64,000 bases of DNA from Cyanobacteria bacterium GSL.Bin1. GTDB lineage: Bacteria > Cyanobacteriota > Cyanobacteriia > Cyanobacteriales > Rubidibacteraceae. This document shows positions 44,782 to 55,530 of the stretch, piece after piece. Positions within the stretch are counted from its first letter, which is position 1, and every line of letters starts with the position of its first letter. The stretch covers positions 88,551 to 152,550 of the forward strand of contig JAAANX010000099.1 in NCBI GenBank assembly GCA_009909085.1. The letters run 5' to 3'. Under the pieces are notes generated by a model, which made no database searches, was not told where the DNA came from, and was given only the letters and a program-made list of their open reading frames with translations. The position numbers and the translations under genes were made by a program.

Positions 44782-45582
44782 ATGCTAGAACTTTATCAAT
44801 TTGAACTCTCCCAATTTAGCGAAAAAGTCCGTTTTCTTCTCGATTACAAGGGCTTAGAATACCGTAAAATTGAAGTGACCCCAGGGGTGGGACAAGTAGA
44901 AGTCTTCCAAATGTCAGGGCAGCGACAAGTCCCCGTCCTCAAAGATGGGGAAACTATTGTTGCTGACTCCACAGAAATCGCCATGTATTTGGAACGGACT
45001 TATCCAGAACGTCCCCTCATTCCCACAGCAGCGAAAGAAAAAGGATTAACCCTCCTCATGGAAGAATGGGCAGATGAATCCATTGGTGTCAAAAGTAGAA
45101 AAGCCTTCATTGGCGCTTTGAATCGCAACGAAGCTTTACGCGCTGCGGTTTTACCCACTGATACCCCTGAGTTTGTCAGAAGTATTGTTAGTGCCATTCC
45201 CTCTGATTTATTAGATGCTTTAGGCAGTGGCGTTGGTATGGGAGGCGAAGCCCTGAAAGCCGCTGAAGGCAGCCTTAAACAAGACCTAGAAGCCCTCTGT
45301 TTAATTTTACAAGAACAACCTTATCTCACGGGTGCTATGCCCACACTAGCTGATTTTAGCGTTGCTAGCCTTAGTTTACTCTTAAAATTCCCCGAAGAAT
45401 CTTATATGGATATTCCTAATCAACTGGCAGGAAAAGCCCTACCTGGTATCGGCGATAATCCTGCATTTGAACCCTTCTTTACCTGGCGCGATCAACTGTA
45501 TAGTGAATATCGTCAACCCGCTGTCTCCACGGGTAGTAGTGGCACCAGTGCCTCTGCACCGAGTTCGATTGAAATTGAGTAA
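44782..45582 (+). CDS. Glutathione S-transferase family protein
   Basis: 266 residues. Thioredoxin-like N-terminal domain LYQFELSQFSEKVRFLLDYK (S-F/K-V glutathione-site region), RQVPVLKDGETIVADSTEIA (cis-proline and ES-type motif), then a helical C-terminal domain (LTGAMPTLADFSVASLSLLL) and a low-complexity serine/glycine tail. Ser or Cys at the active site is not certain: SQFSEK suggests a Ser type. A stem of 9 bp (45634-45671) follows downstream. Confidence 0.85.
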   Translation: MLELYQFELSQFSEKVRFLLDYKGLEYRKIEVTPGVGQVEVFQMSGQRQVPVLKDGETIVADSTEIAMYLERTYPERPLIPTAAKEKGLTLLMEEWADESIGVKSRKAFIGALNRNEALRAAVLPTDTPEFVRSIVSAIPSDLLDALGSGVGMGGEALKAAEGSLKQDLEALCLILQEQPYLTGAMPTLADFSVASLSLLLKFPEESYMDIPNQLAGKALPGIGDNPAFEPFFTWRDQLYSEYRQPAVSTGSSGTSASAPSSIEIE

Positions 45583-45633
45583 CATTTAGCCTTTGCCAGA
45601 CAAAAGGGGGAATGGAGAGAAAGCGTCAAGAAA

Positions 45634-45671
45634 TGAGGAGGACAAAAAACATTCAAGATATATCCTCCTCA
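45634..45671. repeat. Inverted repeat after the GST gene
   Basis: TGAGGAGGA and TCCTCCTCA, perfect 9-bp arms, 20-base loop. No T-run follows, so it is a weak terminator or transcript-end candidate. Confidence 0.4.
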
Positions 45672-45704
45672 CGATTCTCTATTCCCTAAATGAGGAATGA
45701 CTAA

Positions 45705-46781
<1,077 letters not shown>

Positions 46782-46839
46782 TTGTTTCTCGTTAGTTATC
46801 CGAGTCATTTTAAATTCTATTGCCTTCGTTTTATAAAAA

Positions 46840-48075
46840 ATGATGAAACCCAAAAAAAATCCTTGGCTTGCTCTAATTGTAATGATGACAACGACGACTT
46901 TTGTCAGTAGTTGTTCTCAGTTGAATCTTAATCCATCGCCAGATTCCTCTGAACCTTCACCTGATGCCGAAGAATTGCCGTTTGGAGAATCAGACCCTTC
47001 AGAAAATCAGTCTGATTCTGCTTCTCGACCCTTGGAACCAACACCAGAAGATACGAACTTTGTTACAACTGTGGTTAATGAAACGAGTCCGGCTGTGGTT
47101 CGGGTTAATGTCAAACGGGTGGTAGATACCGAGATTCCTGAGATTTTTAATAATCCCTTTTTTGAGCGGTTTTTTGGGGATTCGATTCCGACTCCTCCTC
47201 AGCAACGGGTTCAGGAAGGGTTAGGGTCGGGATTTATTGTTAGTAGTGATGGGCAAATTTTAACCAATGCCCATGTGGTGAACAAAGCAGATGAAGTGGT
47301 TGTCGCTTTACGAGATGGACGCACCTTTGATGGAACAGTTGTGGGGGAAGATCCTTTAACTGATATTGCCGTAATTCAGATTGATGCGCAAGATTTACCG
47401 ACAATTCCTTTAGGGGATTCAGAGAGTGTGCAACCCGGACAATGGGCGATCGCGATCGGCAATCCTTTAGGCTTAAACGAAACGGTTACGGTCGGGGTGA
47501 TTAGTGCGACGGGACGACCGGGTTCCGCCCTTGGTGTCTCTGATAAACGAGTGGAATTTATTCAAACGGATGCGGCGATTAATCCGGGGAATTCTGGCGG
47601 ACCGCTTTTAAATGCCCGGGGAGAGGTCATTGCCATTAATACGGCAATTATTGGTGGACAAGCAGAAGGGTTAGGCTTCGCTGTTCCCATTAACACCGCG
47701 AAACGAGTCGCAACAGAAATTATCGAAACTGGGGAAGTGCAATATCCTTATATTGGCATTCGCATGGTCACCTTAAGTCCAGAAATTAAAGAACAGTTGC
47801 AACAACTACCGCAACAAAACTTGGAAATTACAGCTGAGTCTGGGGTATTAATTGTCGAAACGGTAAGCGGTTCCCCAGCGAGTCAAGCAGGCTTACAACC
47901 GGGGGATGTGATTCGAGAAATCAACGGCGAAACGGTAGAAGAATCAGAGGAAGTCCAACGGATTGTCGAGCAACAGAATGTCGGCGATCGCATTTCCTTG
48001 CTCATTGAGCGTAACGGAGAACCCCTAGAAATCACAGTAGAATTAGAGCGTCTTCCGGTAGAAGGAAGCCGCTAA
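46840..48075 (+). CDS. Deg/HtrA-type serine protease (HhoA/HhoB/HtrA group)
   Basis: 411 residues. Signal peptide with lipobox-like FVSSCSQ (residues 20-30), acidic linker, trypsin-like domain with catalytic His in LTNAHVV, Asp in DPLTDIAV and Ser in NPGNSGGPLLNARG, then one PDZ domain (SPASQAGLQPGDVIREINGE). One PDZ and the cyanobacterial insert style fit the HhoA/HhoB/HtrA family; I cannot assign the paralogue. Periplasmic or lumenal protein quality control. Confidence 0.93.
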   Translation: MMKPKKNPWLALIVMMTTTTFVSSCSQLNLNPSPDSSEPSPDAEELPFGESDPSENQSDSASRPLEPTPEDTNFVTTVVNETSPAVVRVNVKRVVDTEIPEIFNNPFFERFFGDSIPTPPQQRVQEGLGSGFIVSSDGQILTNAHVVNKADEVVVALRDGRTFDGTVVGEDPLTDIAVIQIDAQDLPTIPLGDSESVQPGQWAIAIGNPLGLNETVTVGVISATGRPGSALGVSDKRVEFIQTDAAINPGNSGGPLLNARGEVIAINTAIIGGQAEGLGFAVPINTAKRVATEIIETGEVQYPYIGIRMVTLSPEIKEQLQQLPQQNLEITAESGVLIVETVSGSPASQAGLQPGDVIREINGETVEESEEVQRIVEQQNVGDRISLLIERNGEPLEITVELERLPVEGSR

Positions 48076-48113
48076 TTGATTTCTGATTGCTCTTCCAGTC
48101 TGTTGAAAGAGCG

Positions 48114-48149
48114 AGTACAGCTTGGTAGCACCTTCCTCCTCGCTGTACT
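48114..48149. repeat. Inverted repeat at the convergent Deg/NrdG-like junction
   Basis: AGTACAGC (48114) and GCTGTACT (48142), 20-base loop, in the 72-base gap between convergent genes and reaching into the next stop. Possible transcript end, no T-run. Confidence 0.35.
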
Positions 48150-48768
48150 AATCAGCCAAGGGCTGATACCCGCGATAGCCGGTGACAATCCGTCGGCCAT
48201 CTTTGAGGATATGGATCTCAATTTGATCACTCGCCCAATCCAGTTGATTTTCTAAAGCCGGATTAAAGACGCGCACCCGTTGATTACGAGAAGAGACCAG
48301 AGAATCAGCTTCATTAATTGCCTGTGAAGGAAGATAAGGACCATCAACGAGGAGATCTAGTTCTTGGAGGAGATCGGCTGCACCGGGCGGCGCTTGCGGC
48401 GATTGTAATGCTTGTAAGGTAAAACCACTAAAAGACATCACATTTAAGCCTGCACGTTTGAGTCGTTTCGCCAGTTGCGTCAGCGCGATCGCTTGCCAAA
48501 ACGGTTCACCCCCAGAAAAGGTCACCCCTTGATTGCGGGGTTTACTCAGAATTTGATCCGCTAAGTCCTCCACAGCAATGAGTTGATTAATTTCAAATGA
48601 CCAAGACTGAGGATTGAAACAATCGGAACAATGGCGATCGCAGCCTTGAACCCAAACTACAGCCCTTACCCCAGGTCCATTCACTTCCGATTCATCCACA
48701 TAGCCCATGATATTCAAGTATCCAGCCGGAATCGAAACTTGATCAGGAGAAGCAATTTGCTGAGTCAT
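48148..48768 (-). CDS. Radical SAM 4Fe-4S activating enzyme (NrdG-like)
   Basis: 206 residues. Cysteine cluster in WVQGCDRHCSDCFNPQSW (CxxxCxxC of radical SAM activases), GYVDESEVNGPGVRAVVW before it, and TFSGGEPFWQ after it (SAM-binding GGEP). This is the short NrdG/PflA-type activase. No class III ribonucleotide reductase lies in the window, so the partner is unproven; the cyanobacterial members may activate something else. Confidence 0.88.
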   Translation of the reverse strand: MTQQIASPDQVSIPAGYLNIMGYVDESEVNGPGVRAVVWVQGCDRHCSDCFNPQSWSFEINQLIAVEDLADQILSKPRNQGVTFSGGEPFWQAIALTQLAKRLKRAGLNVMSFSGFTLQALQSPQAPPGAADLLQELDLLVDGPYLPSQAINEADSLVSSRNQRVRVFNPALENQLDWASDQIEIHILKDGRRIVTGYRGYQPLAD

Positions 48769-49049
48769 AATCCATTCCTTGAGAACGATTTTTTCCCTTA
48801 TCTTCGATCATCACAAAGAAAATTCTTAATCAGAGTTTTTCTCAACGAAAATTTAAGATCAGTAACCCTCATCGTTGCCAATTTGATTATGATCGGTAAT
48901 TTTTGTTAACTTCTTTGCTCAGCACCACTTTAGAAACTTGAAATCTGCCATAATTCCCCTAGCTGGGTCTTAGCTAAAATTGGGGTCTTAAAACCACTTA
49001 CGTGCTGCACCTCTGGTATCGGCAAAGCCATGGCGCAACCAAGTTTTTT

Positions 49050-49202
49050 ATGGAAAATTTCATTGAGGAAAACATTACTCAACCCAATCCCCAAAAATTG
49101 ACTAAAATCATCTTCTGGGAGCAAACCATCGCATGGGGGGGAGTGGTGTTTCTGATTATTGCTGTGATCATTGCTGTTTGGTGGGTTAACCACAGCGATT
49201 AG
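49050..49202 (+). CDS. Small single-membrane-helix protein
   Basis: 50 residues from ATG 49050 (open frame begins at 49002). MENFIEENITQPNPQKLTKI followed by AWGGVVFLIIAVIIAVWWVN, a clean terminal membrane helix. It ends 19 bases before the ABC-2 permease start and could be its leader gene. No family recognised. Confidence 0.55.
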   Translation: MENFIEENITQPNPQKLTKIIFWEQTIAWGGVVFLIIAVIIAVWWVNHSD

Positions 49203-49221
49203 CATCAGTCAACCTTCTCAA

Positions 49222-50337
49222 ATGACTATAATGTTTGCTCGAATGATTGCCCAATGTCGCAAAGAATTAGCGCAATTTAAGCGCGATCGCGTTACGGTTG
49301 CCCTTGCCTTTATTCTCCCGTTGGGAATGATGCTGATTTATGGGTTTGCGATTCGTCTCGAAGCCCAGAATCTGCCCCTCAGCATCCATGATTACGATAA
49401 TAGTCCACTGTCTCGCAGCTATGTGGAACGGTTGTTTGCGACCAATCAATTTGTTCCGGTTCGAGATCAGGGTGACTCTCCAAGTGATAGTCTTGATGCA
49501 GGGCGCGCGATCGCGTCAGTGGTAATTCCTCCAGACTTCTCTGGTCAAATTAAAGCCAACAAAACTGTCGATGTCCAAGTTTTGGTAGATGGCAGTGATG
49601 TGAACAATGCCCGCATCGTCCAAAATAGCATTCGCGCCACCACTCATTTTTTTATTCAAACTCAACAGCAACAGTCGTCTCCACCGACGGTTAATGCCGA
49701 AATTCGACTGTGGTTTAATCCCGGTGGGAAAGAATCCTTGTATATTGTTCCTGGGGCGTTTGCCGTGGTGTTGTGGGTGTTTCCTTCGATGTTAAGCGCG
49801 ATCGCGGTGGTGCGAGAAAAAGAACAAGGCACGATTATACAAGTCTATGCGTCTGACTTAAAAGCGTGGGAATGGTTATTAGGAAAAGTTGTGGCTTATG
49901 TTTTCGTGGCAAGTGGAGAAGCAGCAATTGTGATGGGAATCTCTACCCTGCTATTTAATTTGCGTTTGGCAACTGAACCCACTTTGCTCATGATTGGTAC
50001 TCTGCTATATTTAATTGCCAGTGTCTCTTTTGGGGTTTTTATTGGGTCGCGATCCAATAATCAAAATTCAGCAGTACAAGGGACCGCGATCGCGGGGTTT
50101 ATTAGTGCATTTTTACTATCAGGCTTTATTTACCGCATTGAAAATTTTCCCCTTCCCCTTTACTTAATTTCTAATATTATTCCAGCGCGTTACTATCTTT
50201 TAATTACCCGGGATGCCTTTGTGCGTGGAACGGGTTGGATTGGCGTTTGGTATGCTCCTTTAATGATTGGCGCGATCGCATTTTTATTATTATTTAGCTC
50301 TACAAAAATGATGTCTAAAATGCAGCTCAAAGATTAA
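49222..50337 (+). CDS. ABC-2 type transporter permease
   Basis: 371 residues from ATG 49222; the frame is open from 49171 but those codons overlap the small gene. Layout of the YhhJ/YbhR group: N-terminal membrane helix RVTVALAFILPLGMMLIYGF, a long periplasmic domain to about 190, then five membrane helices and the conserved REKEQGTIIQVYAS. Export or membrane-stress function; the ATPase is not in the window. Confidence 0.9.
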   Translation: MTIMFARMIAQCRKELAQFKRDRVTVALAFILPLGMMLIYGFAIRLEAQNLPLSIHDYDNSPLSRSYVERLFATNQFVPVRDQGDSPSDSLDAGRAIASVVIPPDFSGQIKANKTVDVQVLVDGSDVNNARIVQNSIRATTHFFIQTQQQQSSPPTVNAEIRLWFNPGGKESLYIVPGAFAVVLWVFPSMLSAIAVVREKEQGTIIQVYASDLKAWEWLLGKVVAYVFVASGEAAIVMGISTLLFNLRLATEPTLLMIGTLLYLIASVSFGVFIGSRSNNQNSAVQGTAIAGFISAFLLSGFIYRIENFPLPLYLISNIIPARYYLLITRDAFVRGTGWIGVWYAPLMIGAIAFLLLFSSTKMMSKMQLKD

Positions 50338-50428
50338 GGGGGTTAATCGAACCACATAAACACAGAGGATTTAAGAATAAAAGTATCGATTATTTAGTTT
50401 ATAGAGATGCTGTAATAAATCAAGAATA

Positions 50429-51553
50429 ATGAATCTAATCCGTCATTTTTTTGAAACTCGTTTTTGGTCACTGGCTAGAAAAGAAGTTCAACAAATTTTT
50501 ACCAATAAACAAATCATATTTCTGCTGGTTTTTCCGCCAACTCTCCAACTTTTACTCCTCGGATTCGCCCTGAACCCAAATCTCACTGAAATCAGTTTAG
50601 GCGTGGTCGATTATTCACAGACTCAAGATAGTCGAGAGTTAGTTTCTTCCTTAACAGAAAATGATACGTTCGATGTCACGTTCAACACAATTCAAGAAGA
50701 GCAACTGGTGCAACAAGTTCGTACCGGAAAAGTTACCAGCGGTGTGATTATTCCTCCGGATTTTAGAGAAAAGATCCTTGAAAATAAAACAGCAGATATT
50801 CAAGTTTTAATTGATGGTGTTGATGCCAATACAGCTCAAATTACGAGAGGATACATACAACAAATCATTAGAAATTATAACCGGCAAATTAAGAGCACTG
50901 CTGCTACACTTCCGCTCAATACAGAAGTGATCTTTTTATATAATCCCGGTTTAATTAGTAGTTGGTTTTTTGTTCCTGGAGTAATGGGGTTAGTGCTGAC
51001 TTTAACGGGTTCCCTCGTTTCTTCAGTTACAGTAATTCGAGAAAAAGATGTCGGAACACTGGAACAATTATTAATGACTCCCGCCTCTGCTTGGGAAATT
51101 TTACTTGCAAAAATTACACCTCTATTTACATTAATAATGGGAGATTTTTTACTAGCTTCGACGATTGGTTGGCTGGTTTTCAAGCTTCCGTTTCGAGGAA
51201 ACTATTTATGGTTTTTAATCTTTTCTGCCATTTATATATTTGTAGTCATTGGCTTAGGACTATTATTAGCAACATTATCCAAAACTCAACAACAAGTCGT
51301 GCTAATTTCTTTCTTTTTCAATGTTCCTCTCATTCAGCTTTCGGGGGCAATTGCACCGATTGAAAGTATGCCACCATTATTTCAATTTCTTTCTTTGGCT
51401 GACCCGATGCGCCATTACATCGCGATCGCGCGCCACCTCATCCTAAAAGATGTGGGAATTGGACCTCTGTTACCCAATGTAATCGCCTTAATTTTCTTTG
51501 CTCTTCTCTTACTCGGAATTAGTATTAACCGTTTTCGTCGTCAGTTAACTTAA
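50429..51553 (+). CDS. ABC-2 type transporter permease
   Basis: 374 residues, homologous to the preceding gene: EVQQIFTNKQIIFLLVFPPT, IQVLIDGVDANTAQITRGYI (compare IQVLVDGSDVNNARI-type in the first), REKDVGTLEQLLMTPASAWE, then membrane helices and IALIFFALLLLGISI at the end. The pair gives a heterodimeric permease; 91 bases separate them and no ATP-binding subunit follows. Confidence 0.9.
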   Translation: MNLIRHFFETRFWSLARKEVQQIFTNKQIIFLLVFPPTLQLLLLGFALNPNLTEISLGVVDYSQTQDSRELVSSLTENDTFDVTFNTIQEEQLVQQVRTGKVTSGVIIPPDFREKILENKTADIQVLIDGVDANTAQITRGYIQQIIRNYNRQIKSTAATLPLNTEVIFLYNPGLISSWFFVPGVMGLVLTLTGSLVSSVTVIREKDVGTLEQLLMTPASAWEILLAKITPLFTLIMGDFLLASTIGWLVFKLPFRGNYLWFLIFSAIYIFVVIGLGLLLATLSKTQQQVVLISFFFNVPLIQLSGAIAPIESMPPLFQFLSLADPMRHYIAIARHLILKDVGIGPLLPNVIALIFFALLLLGISINRFRRQLT

Positions 51554-51816
51554 TCAATCAACGACCGGGCAATCAAATCAGAGTTATTCAAGATCCATTT
51601 TCAATCACTCCGGTCGCTTCTTAACTGAAGCAACTTGGTCAGCGGAGAAGATCAATGAGGGTTGTTTAAACGATGGCAAAAGCTTACTTTTAGATATAGA
51701 ATTATATCAGCATGGTGATTCATGATCCGAAGGCAAAGAAGAAAAGGGCGAAAGTTCTGGGCTTGCAAGTGGTTGAGGCTCCTTCTCCCTAGTTTAAGTT
51801 TCTGGAGAGTTACCAA

Positions 51817-52005
51817 ATGAAACATTTGAGTCAAATTGATCCTTTTCTGGAAGGAAGAAAAACGCCTTCTCCTGAAGAAAGAAAGAAACTCTATCAGCAA
51901 AAAGCCCAACAAATCCAGGAACAAAAAGCCCAACAATTGCGGGACATTCAGTTAATGGAGGGAGTTATTTTACTACCTAATGCTAAAGAAATTATTTACT
52001 CGTGA
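51817..52005 (+). CDS. Small coiled-coil-like hypothetical protein
   Basis: 62 residues from ATG 51817 with GGAGAG about 12 bases upstream. MKHLSQIDPFLEGRKTPSPE then a strongly charged helix ERKKLYQQKAQQIQEQKAQQ and a hydrophobic end LMEGVILLPNAKEIIYS. The frame on the opposite strand here (51652-51936) is its shadow. Its stop is within the convergent desaturase/SDR 3' end. Family unknown. Confidence 0.5.
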   Translation: MKHLSQIDPFLEGRKTPSPEERKKLYQQKAQQIQEQKAQQLRDIQLMEGVILLPNAKEIIYS

Positions 52006-53195
52006 GCGCTGTGACTAAACAGTTTAAAGTAAGTAGAAACGAAAAATTCTTTTAGAGGAAATAATAAATAGGTCAAAGGATTAATCGTTACAATAATATT
52101 ACGAAAATCACGCATTGCTAAGTTCACAATTTGTTTAGCGACCCAAGATGCAGACATTACACCAATCGGATTCAAATTACTTTTAAAGGGTCCTAAAATT
52201 AATTTACGAATGACACAAGGTGAATCTAAACGACGCAGCGTCACTAAATCCCCTAAGGTTCGTTTGGAAAGCTCATAAAGGGGACTAACTGCTGGACTCA
52301 CTTCTGCTTCCGAGGTATTCACCCAAATTTCTTTACGCACTTTGTCTTCATTCGTGCGAATCGTCTTTAAAAACGCTTCCAGCAAGCGCCAACTCGAAAA
52401 AGCATTAACTTGATAAGACCGATCAATGGCTGTTTCTGTTCTTTCGCCGTGAACATTAATGCCATGATTCAAGATTAAAATATCAATTTTTTCTAGAGAC
52501 TCAGCCAGATCATGTTCTTTCCCATTTTCCCAAGTGAGGGGATGAATTTCGGTGCCATCTTTGAGGACAATCGGTTCGGTTTTAGAACTCAAAGCCGTTA
52601 CTTTCGCCCCGCGATCGCGCAGTGTTGTTAATAGGGCTTTTCCTAAAGTTCCCGAGGCGCCGGTCACTGCTACCCGTTTGCCTTTTAGGGAAAGAGCAGT
52701 CCCCACTAATTTATCCACAATTGTAAACGTACTGCAATAGTAAGCCTTCTGATTATCAAAATGGTGTCGCCAATGATACGGACGATTCACTCGCCACTGA
52801 CCGGGAAGCGTGGTAAAAGTTCCCGGACGATGGGTCAGATCAGTCAGTTCATCCGCATAGGCTAAACCACTGCCCCGTGCCATTGCGCTTAACAAAAATC
52901 CCCCGGTGTAAACCGTTCCTGTCCAGGCAACCCAGTCCGAAACCAATAGCGCCGGCAATAAACTCCCTACTAACATCACACCACATTCGGGGACATCATT
53001 TTGCCATTGGGAACGCCGATATAAATTTTCATCAGCCACACTTAAATCAGGGCGAAATACCCGATGATGGATCTGATGTAACCGATATAGCGGCTTCCAA
53101 AAATGCGACAATAGATGATAACTATCTCGAACTAATTCCACCCAAACCACACTCATTAGCGCGATCGCGCCCCATCTTAACCATTCCATTAACAT
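51996..53195 (-). CDS. Sterol desaturase-like / short-chain dehydrogenase fusion
   Basis: 399 residues. First half: membrane fatty-acid-hydroxylase fold with histidine clusters HLLSHFWKPLYRLHQIHHRV and PYHWRHHFDNQ, about residues 25-165. Second half from about 170: SDR with KGKRVAVTGASGTLGKALLT (TGxxxGxG) and SILNHG-like ILILNHGINVHG, EAEVSPAVSPLYELSKRT (YxxxK). The fused arrangement is known in cyanobacteria. Substrate is unproven; a carotenoid or sterol-like lipid is inferred only. Confidence 0.88.
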   Translation of the reverse strand: MLMEWLRWGAIALMSVVWVELVRDSYHLLSHFWKPLYRLHQIHHRVFRPDLSVADENLYRRSQWQNDVPECGVMLVGSLLPALLVSDWVAWTGTVYTGGFLLSAMARGSGLAYADELTDLTHRPGTFTTLPGQWRVNRPYHWRHHFDNQKAYYCSTFTIVDKLVGTALSLKGKRVAVTGASGTLGKALLTTLRDRGAKVTALSSKTEPIVLKDGTEIHPLTWENGKEHDLAESLEKIDILILNHGINVHGERTETAIDRSYQVNAFSSWRLLEAFLKTIRTNEDKVRKEIWVNTSEAEVSPAVSPLYELSKRTLGDLVTLRRLDSPCVIRKLILGPFKSNLNPIGVMSASWVAKQIVNLAMRDFRNIIVTINPLTYLLFPLKEFFVSTYFKLFSHSAHE

Positions 53196-53334
53196 TTTTT
53201 TGAAACCTAAAAAATTAAGCTATACTCCCAACAATAGTGTTGCGCTTTGATTTTTAATAACAGTTAAGTTTTATTATCTAAAGTTAAGATAGAACTAAGA
53301 CAACTCTCCTGTCAATCATTACCCCCTAACCTGT

Positions 53335-54768
53335 ATGCCACAAAATTCCTGGACAGACAATAATTCTTACGAAGAGTTTAATCCGATAGAAGCCCTCCTA
53401 TCAGAATGGTCTGATGCAGAAACAGAAGAAGAAGAATGGAGTAGCGATTTTTTCCAAGGTTTAGGGGGAAGACGCTGGAAAGCAGCGGTAACTTTGATGA
53501 TGGTTTGGGGCACCACGATTGCTCTCCATCTGATTTCCTGGGGATCCTGGCTCGTCCTCGCGATTACCAGCTTACTGACCTTACAAGTAGCACGTCTGCT
53601 GTTCAGTCGTCCTGTCACGCCACCCACTGCTTTAGCCGATCAAGATTTGCCAAGCGCACCGGTGGTTTCTATTTTAGTGGCGGCGAAGAATGAAGAAGCA
53701 GTCATTACCAGTCTTGTGGAAAGCCTTTGCAATCTTGACTATCCTCAAGACAAATATGAAATTTGGTTCATTGATGACCATAGTACAGACAAAACACCGG
53801 CTTTATTAGATCAGTTATCGCGGCAATATCGTCAACTGAAGGTGCTGCATCGCCCGGCAAATGCGGGCGGCGGCAAATCAGGCGCCCTCAATCAAGCCCT
53901 GACACTGAGTAAAGGGGAAATTGTAGCGGTCTTCGATGCGGATGCCCAAATTCCCCCAGATATTTTACGAAGGGCGGTTCCCTTTTTTAATACAGAAAGC
54001 ATTGGCGCTGTGCAAGTGCGTAAAGCCATTGCCAATGCGGGACTCAACTTTTGGACGAAAGGACAACAAGCGGAAATGGCACTGGATAGCTATTTTCAAC
54101 AGCGTCGCATTGGTTTAAGGGGAATTGGTGAATTACGAGGGAATGGTCAGTTTGTTCGCCGTAGCGCCCTTGCTAGCTGCGGGAAATGGAATGAACAAAC
54201 GATTACCGATGATCTGGACCTCACCATTCGCTTACATTTAGATGAATGGGAAATTGGGTTTGTCAATGACCTGAGTGTGAAAGAAGAAGGAGTTACCAGC
54301 GCGATCGCGCTTTGGCATCAACGCAATCGTTGGGCAGAAGGCGGGTATCAACGCTATCTCGACTATTGGCGTTGGATTATCCGCAACCGCATGGGATTTG
54401 GGAAAACCCTTGACCTCAGCGCATTTTTACTCTTCCAATATTTGCTGCCTACGGCGGCGCTTCCTGATCTACTGATGGTCTGCTTGCGCCAAGGACCCCC
54501 TCTCTATTTACCGGCGACGAGTATGATGTTTACTTTGTCAATTTGGGGGATGTTCCAAGGACTGAGAGGAACGCAACCTCACGACAGCGAAGCCAAACTG
54601 ACGCCTTGGCAACTCATTGGGGAAACGCTACGCGGAACCCTTTACATGATTCACTGGTTGCTCATTATCCCCAGTATGACGGCTCGTCTTGCCGTTCGTC
54701 CCAAAAAGTTGAAGTGGGTCAAAACCTCCCATCAAGGCGAAGAAAAACAACACCAATATGAAACTTAA
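53335..54768 (+). CDS. mgdA: Family 2 glycosyltransferase, candidate monoglucosyldiacylglycerol synthase
   Basis: 477 residues. Two membrane helices near the N terminus (VTLMMVWGTTIALHLISWGS and AITSLLTLQVARLL), GT2 domain with VAAKNEEAVI, IDDHSTDK, FDADAQIP (DxD), then ITDDLDLTIRLHLDEWEIGF (ED-like) and QRNRWAEGG (QxxRW), then C-terminal membrane helices. This layout and length match Synechocystis Sll1377, which makes glucosyldiacylglycerol, the precursor of galactolipids. Assignment by resemblance; other processive GT2 enzymes have the same motifs. Confidence 0.8.
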   Translation: MPQNSWTDNNSYEEFNPIEALLSEWSDAETEEEEWSSDFFQGLGGRRWKAAVTLMMVWGTTIALHLISWGSWLVLAITSLLTLQVARLLFSRPVTPPTALADQDLPSAPVVSILVAAKNEEAVITSLVESLCNLDYPQDKYEIWFIDDHSTDKTPALLDQLSRQYRQLKVLHRPANAGGGKSGALNQALTLSKGEIVAVFDADAQIPPDILRRAVPFFNTESIGAVQVRKAIANAGLNFWTKGQQAEMALDSYFQQRRIGLRGIGELRGNGQFVRRSALASCGKWNEQTITDDLDLTIRLHLDEWEIGFVNDLSVKEEGVTSAIALWHQRNRWAEGGYQRYLDYWRWIIRNRMGFGKTLDLSAFLLFQYLLPTAALPDLLMVCLRQGPPLYLPATSMMFTLSIWGMFQGLRGTQPHDSEAKLTPWQLIGETLRGTLYMIHWLLIIPSMTARLAVRPKKLKWVKTSHQGEEKQHQYET

Positions 54769-55073
54769 AGCTGCTTTTGGTACTCCTCAAGCAGTTCCAT
54801 TAAATCACTCACGGCATGGGAAGGGAGTAAGTCCAGTAAAGGAAGCTGGGTCCGTCCTTCCCCCAGTTTGACAGAAACTCGTTTCAGGATATCTTCGACT
54901 TGTTCCGTCGTCAGACTTTTATTTTCCAGTAGGGGATACACCTGTTCCGCAACGGTAGTATGCAGATGGGCATCGGACAAATAGAGATGCCACTTAGCCA
55001 CATCAATGTAAATTTTATCGCCAATTTCAGCAGCGAGGGCTTCAATTTCTCGGGTGGGGTTAGAGTTAGCCAT
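54765..55073 (-). CDS. DUF3181-family protein
   Basis: 102 residues, helical, no membrane segment: AAEIGDKIYIDVAKWHLYLS, AEQVYPLLENKSLTTEQVED and LLPSHAVSDLMELLEEYQ. This fits the small cyanobacterial DUF3181 family. Function unknown. It overlaps the glycosyltransferase 3' end by four bases (convergent) and the upstream 2TM gene by eight bases. Confidence 0.82.
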   Translation of the reverse strand: MANSNPTREIEALAAEIGDKIYIDVAKWHLYLSDAHLHTTVAEQVYPLLENKSLTTEQVEDILKRVSVKLGEGRTQLPLLDLLPSHAVSDLMELLEEYQKQL

Positions 55074-55332
55074 CGGATTTTTTGGGTTGAGTCGAATAGT
55101 CCGCGATCGCGCTAATGTAGACGAAATGTAATGCTAAAATTGCCAACCAGCTTAACGTTAGCCAAAGGGTCCATTGCCAGTCTGCTTGATTCAGTTGCTT
55201 AAAGAACCATGATCCAGAGTTGATGAGCGTAAAAACAGCAACATGAACCGCAAAATTGATTCGGTCTTCTAGTTTCCGGTAAGCGGGATCTTGACGGGTG
55301 GGTTTACGGGGCCAACGCGGCGGCATAAGCAA
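55066..55332 (-). CDS. Small two-membrane-helix protein (2TM domain)
   Basis: 88 residues. Cytoplasmic KPTRQDPAYRKLEDRINFAV, then membrane helices VHVAVFTLINSGSWFFK and WTLWLTLSWLAILALHFVYI. The RKLEDRINFAVHVAVF opening fits the 2TM domain family. Probably co-transcribed with the DUF3181 gene. Confidence 0.75.
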   Translation of the reverse strand: MLMPPRWPRKPTRQDPAYRKLEDRINFAVHVAVFTLINSGSWFFKQLNQADWQWTLWLTLSWLAILALHFVYISAIADYSTQPKKSDG

Positions 55333-55416
55333 GTATTTTCCAGAACCTACAAAACTATACTATCATTATTGAAGAAGCGATTGTTGGATTACACACTTGC
55401 ATAATAAGGGAGACTT

Positions 55417-55530
55417 ATGACTGCCAACACCATAATTTTTAATGCTGCTGTTTTATCATTTACATTGATTTTAGTTGGCTTGGCTTGGGGCTTTTTGCTA
55501 CTCAAAATTCAAGGCAATAGTGCTGAATAA
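55417..55530 (+). CDS. petM: Cytochrome b6f complex subunit 7, PetM
   Basis: 37 residues: [20 protein letters not shown] then [17 protein letters not shown]. One membrane helix with the near-invariant [14 protein letters not shown] end identifies PetM. Too short to be found as a normal open reading frame. The start follows AAGGGAGA. Monocistronic. Confidence 0.95.
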   Translation: MTANTIIFNAAVLSFTLILVGLAWGFLLLKIQGNSAE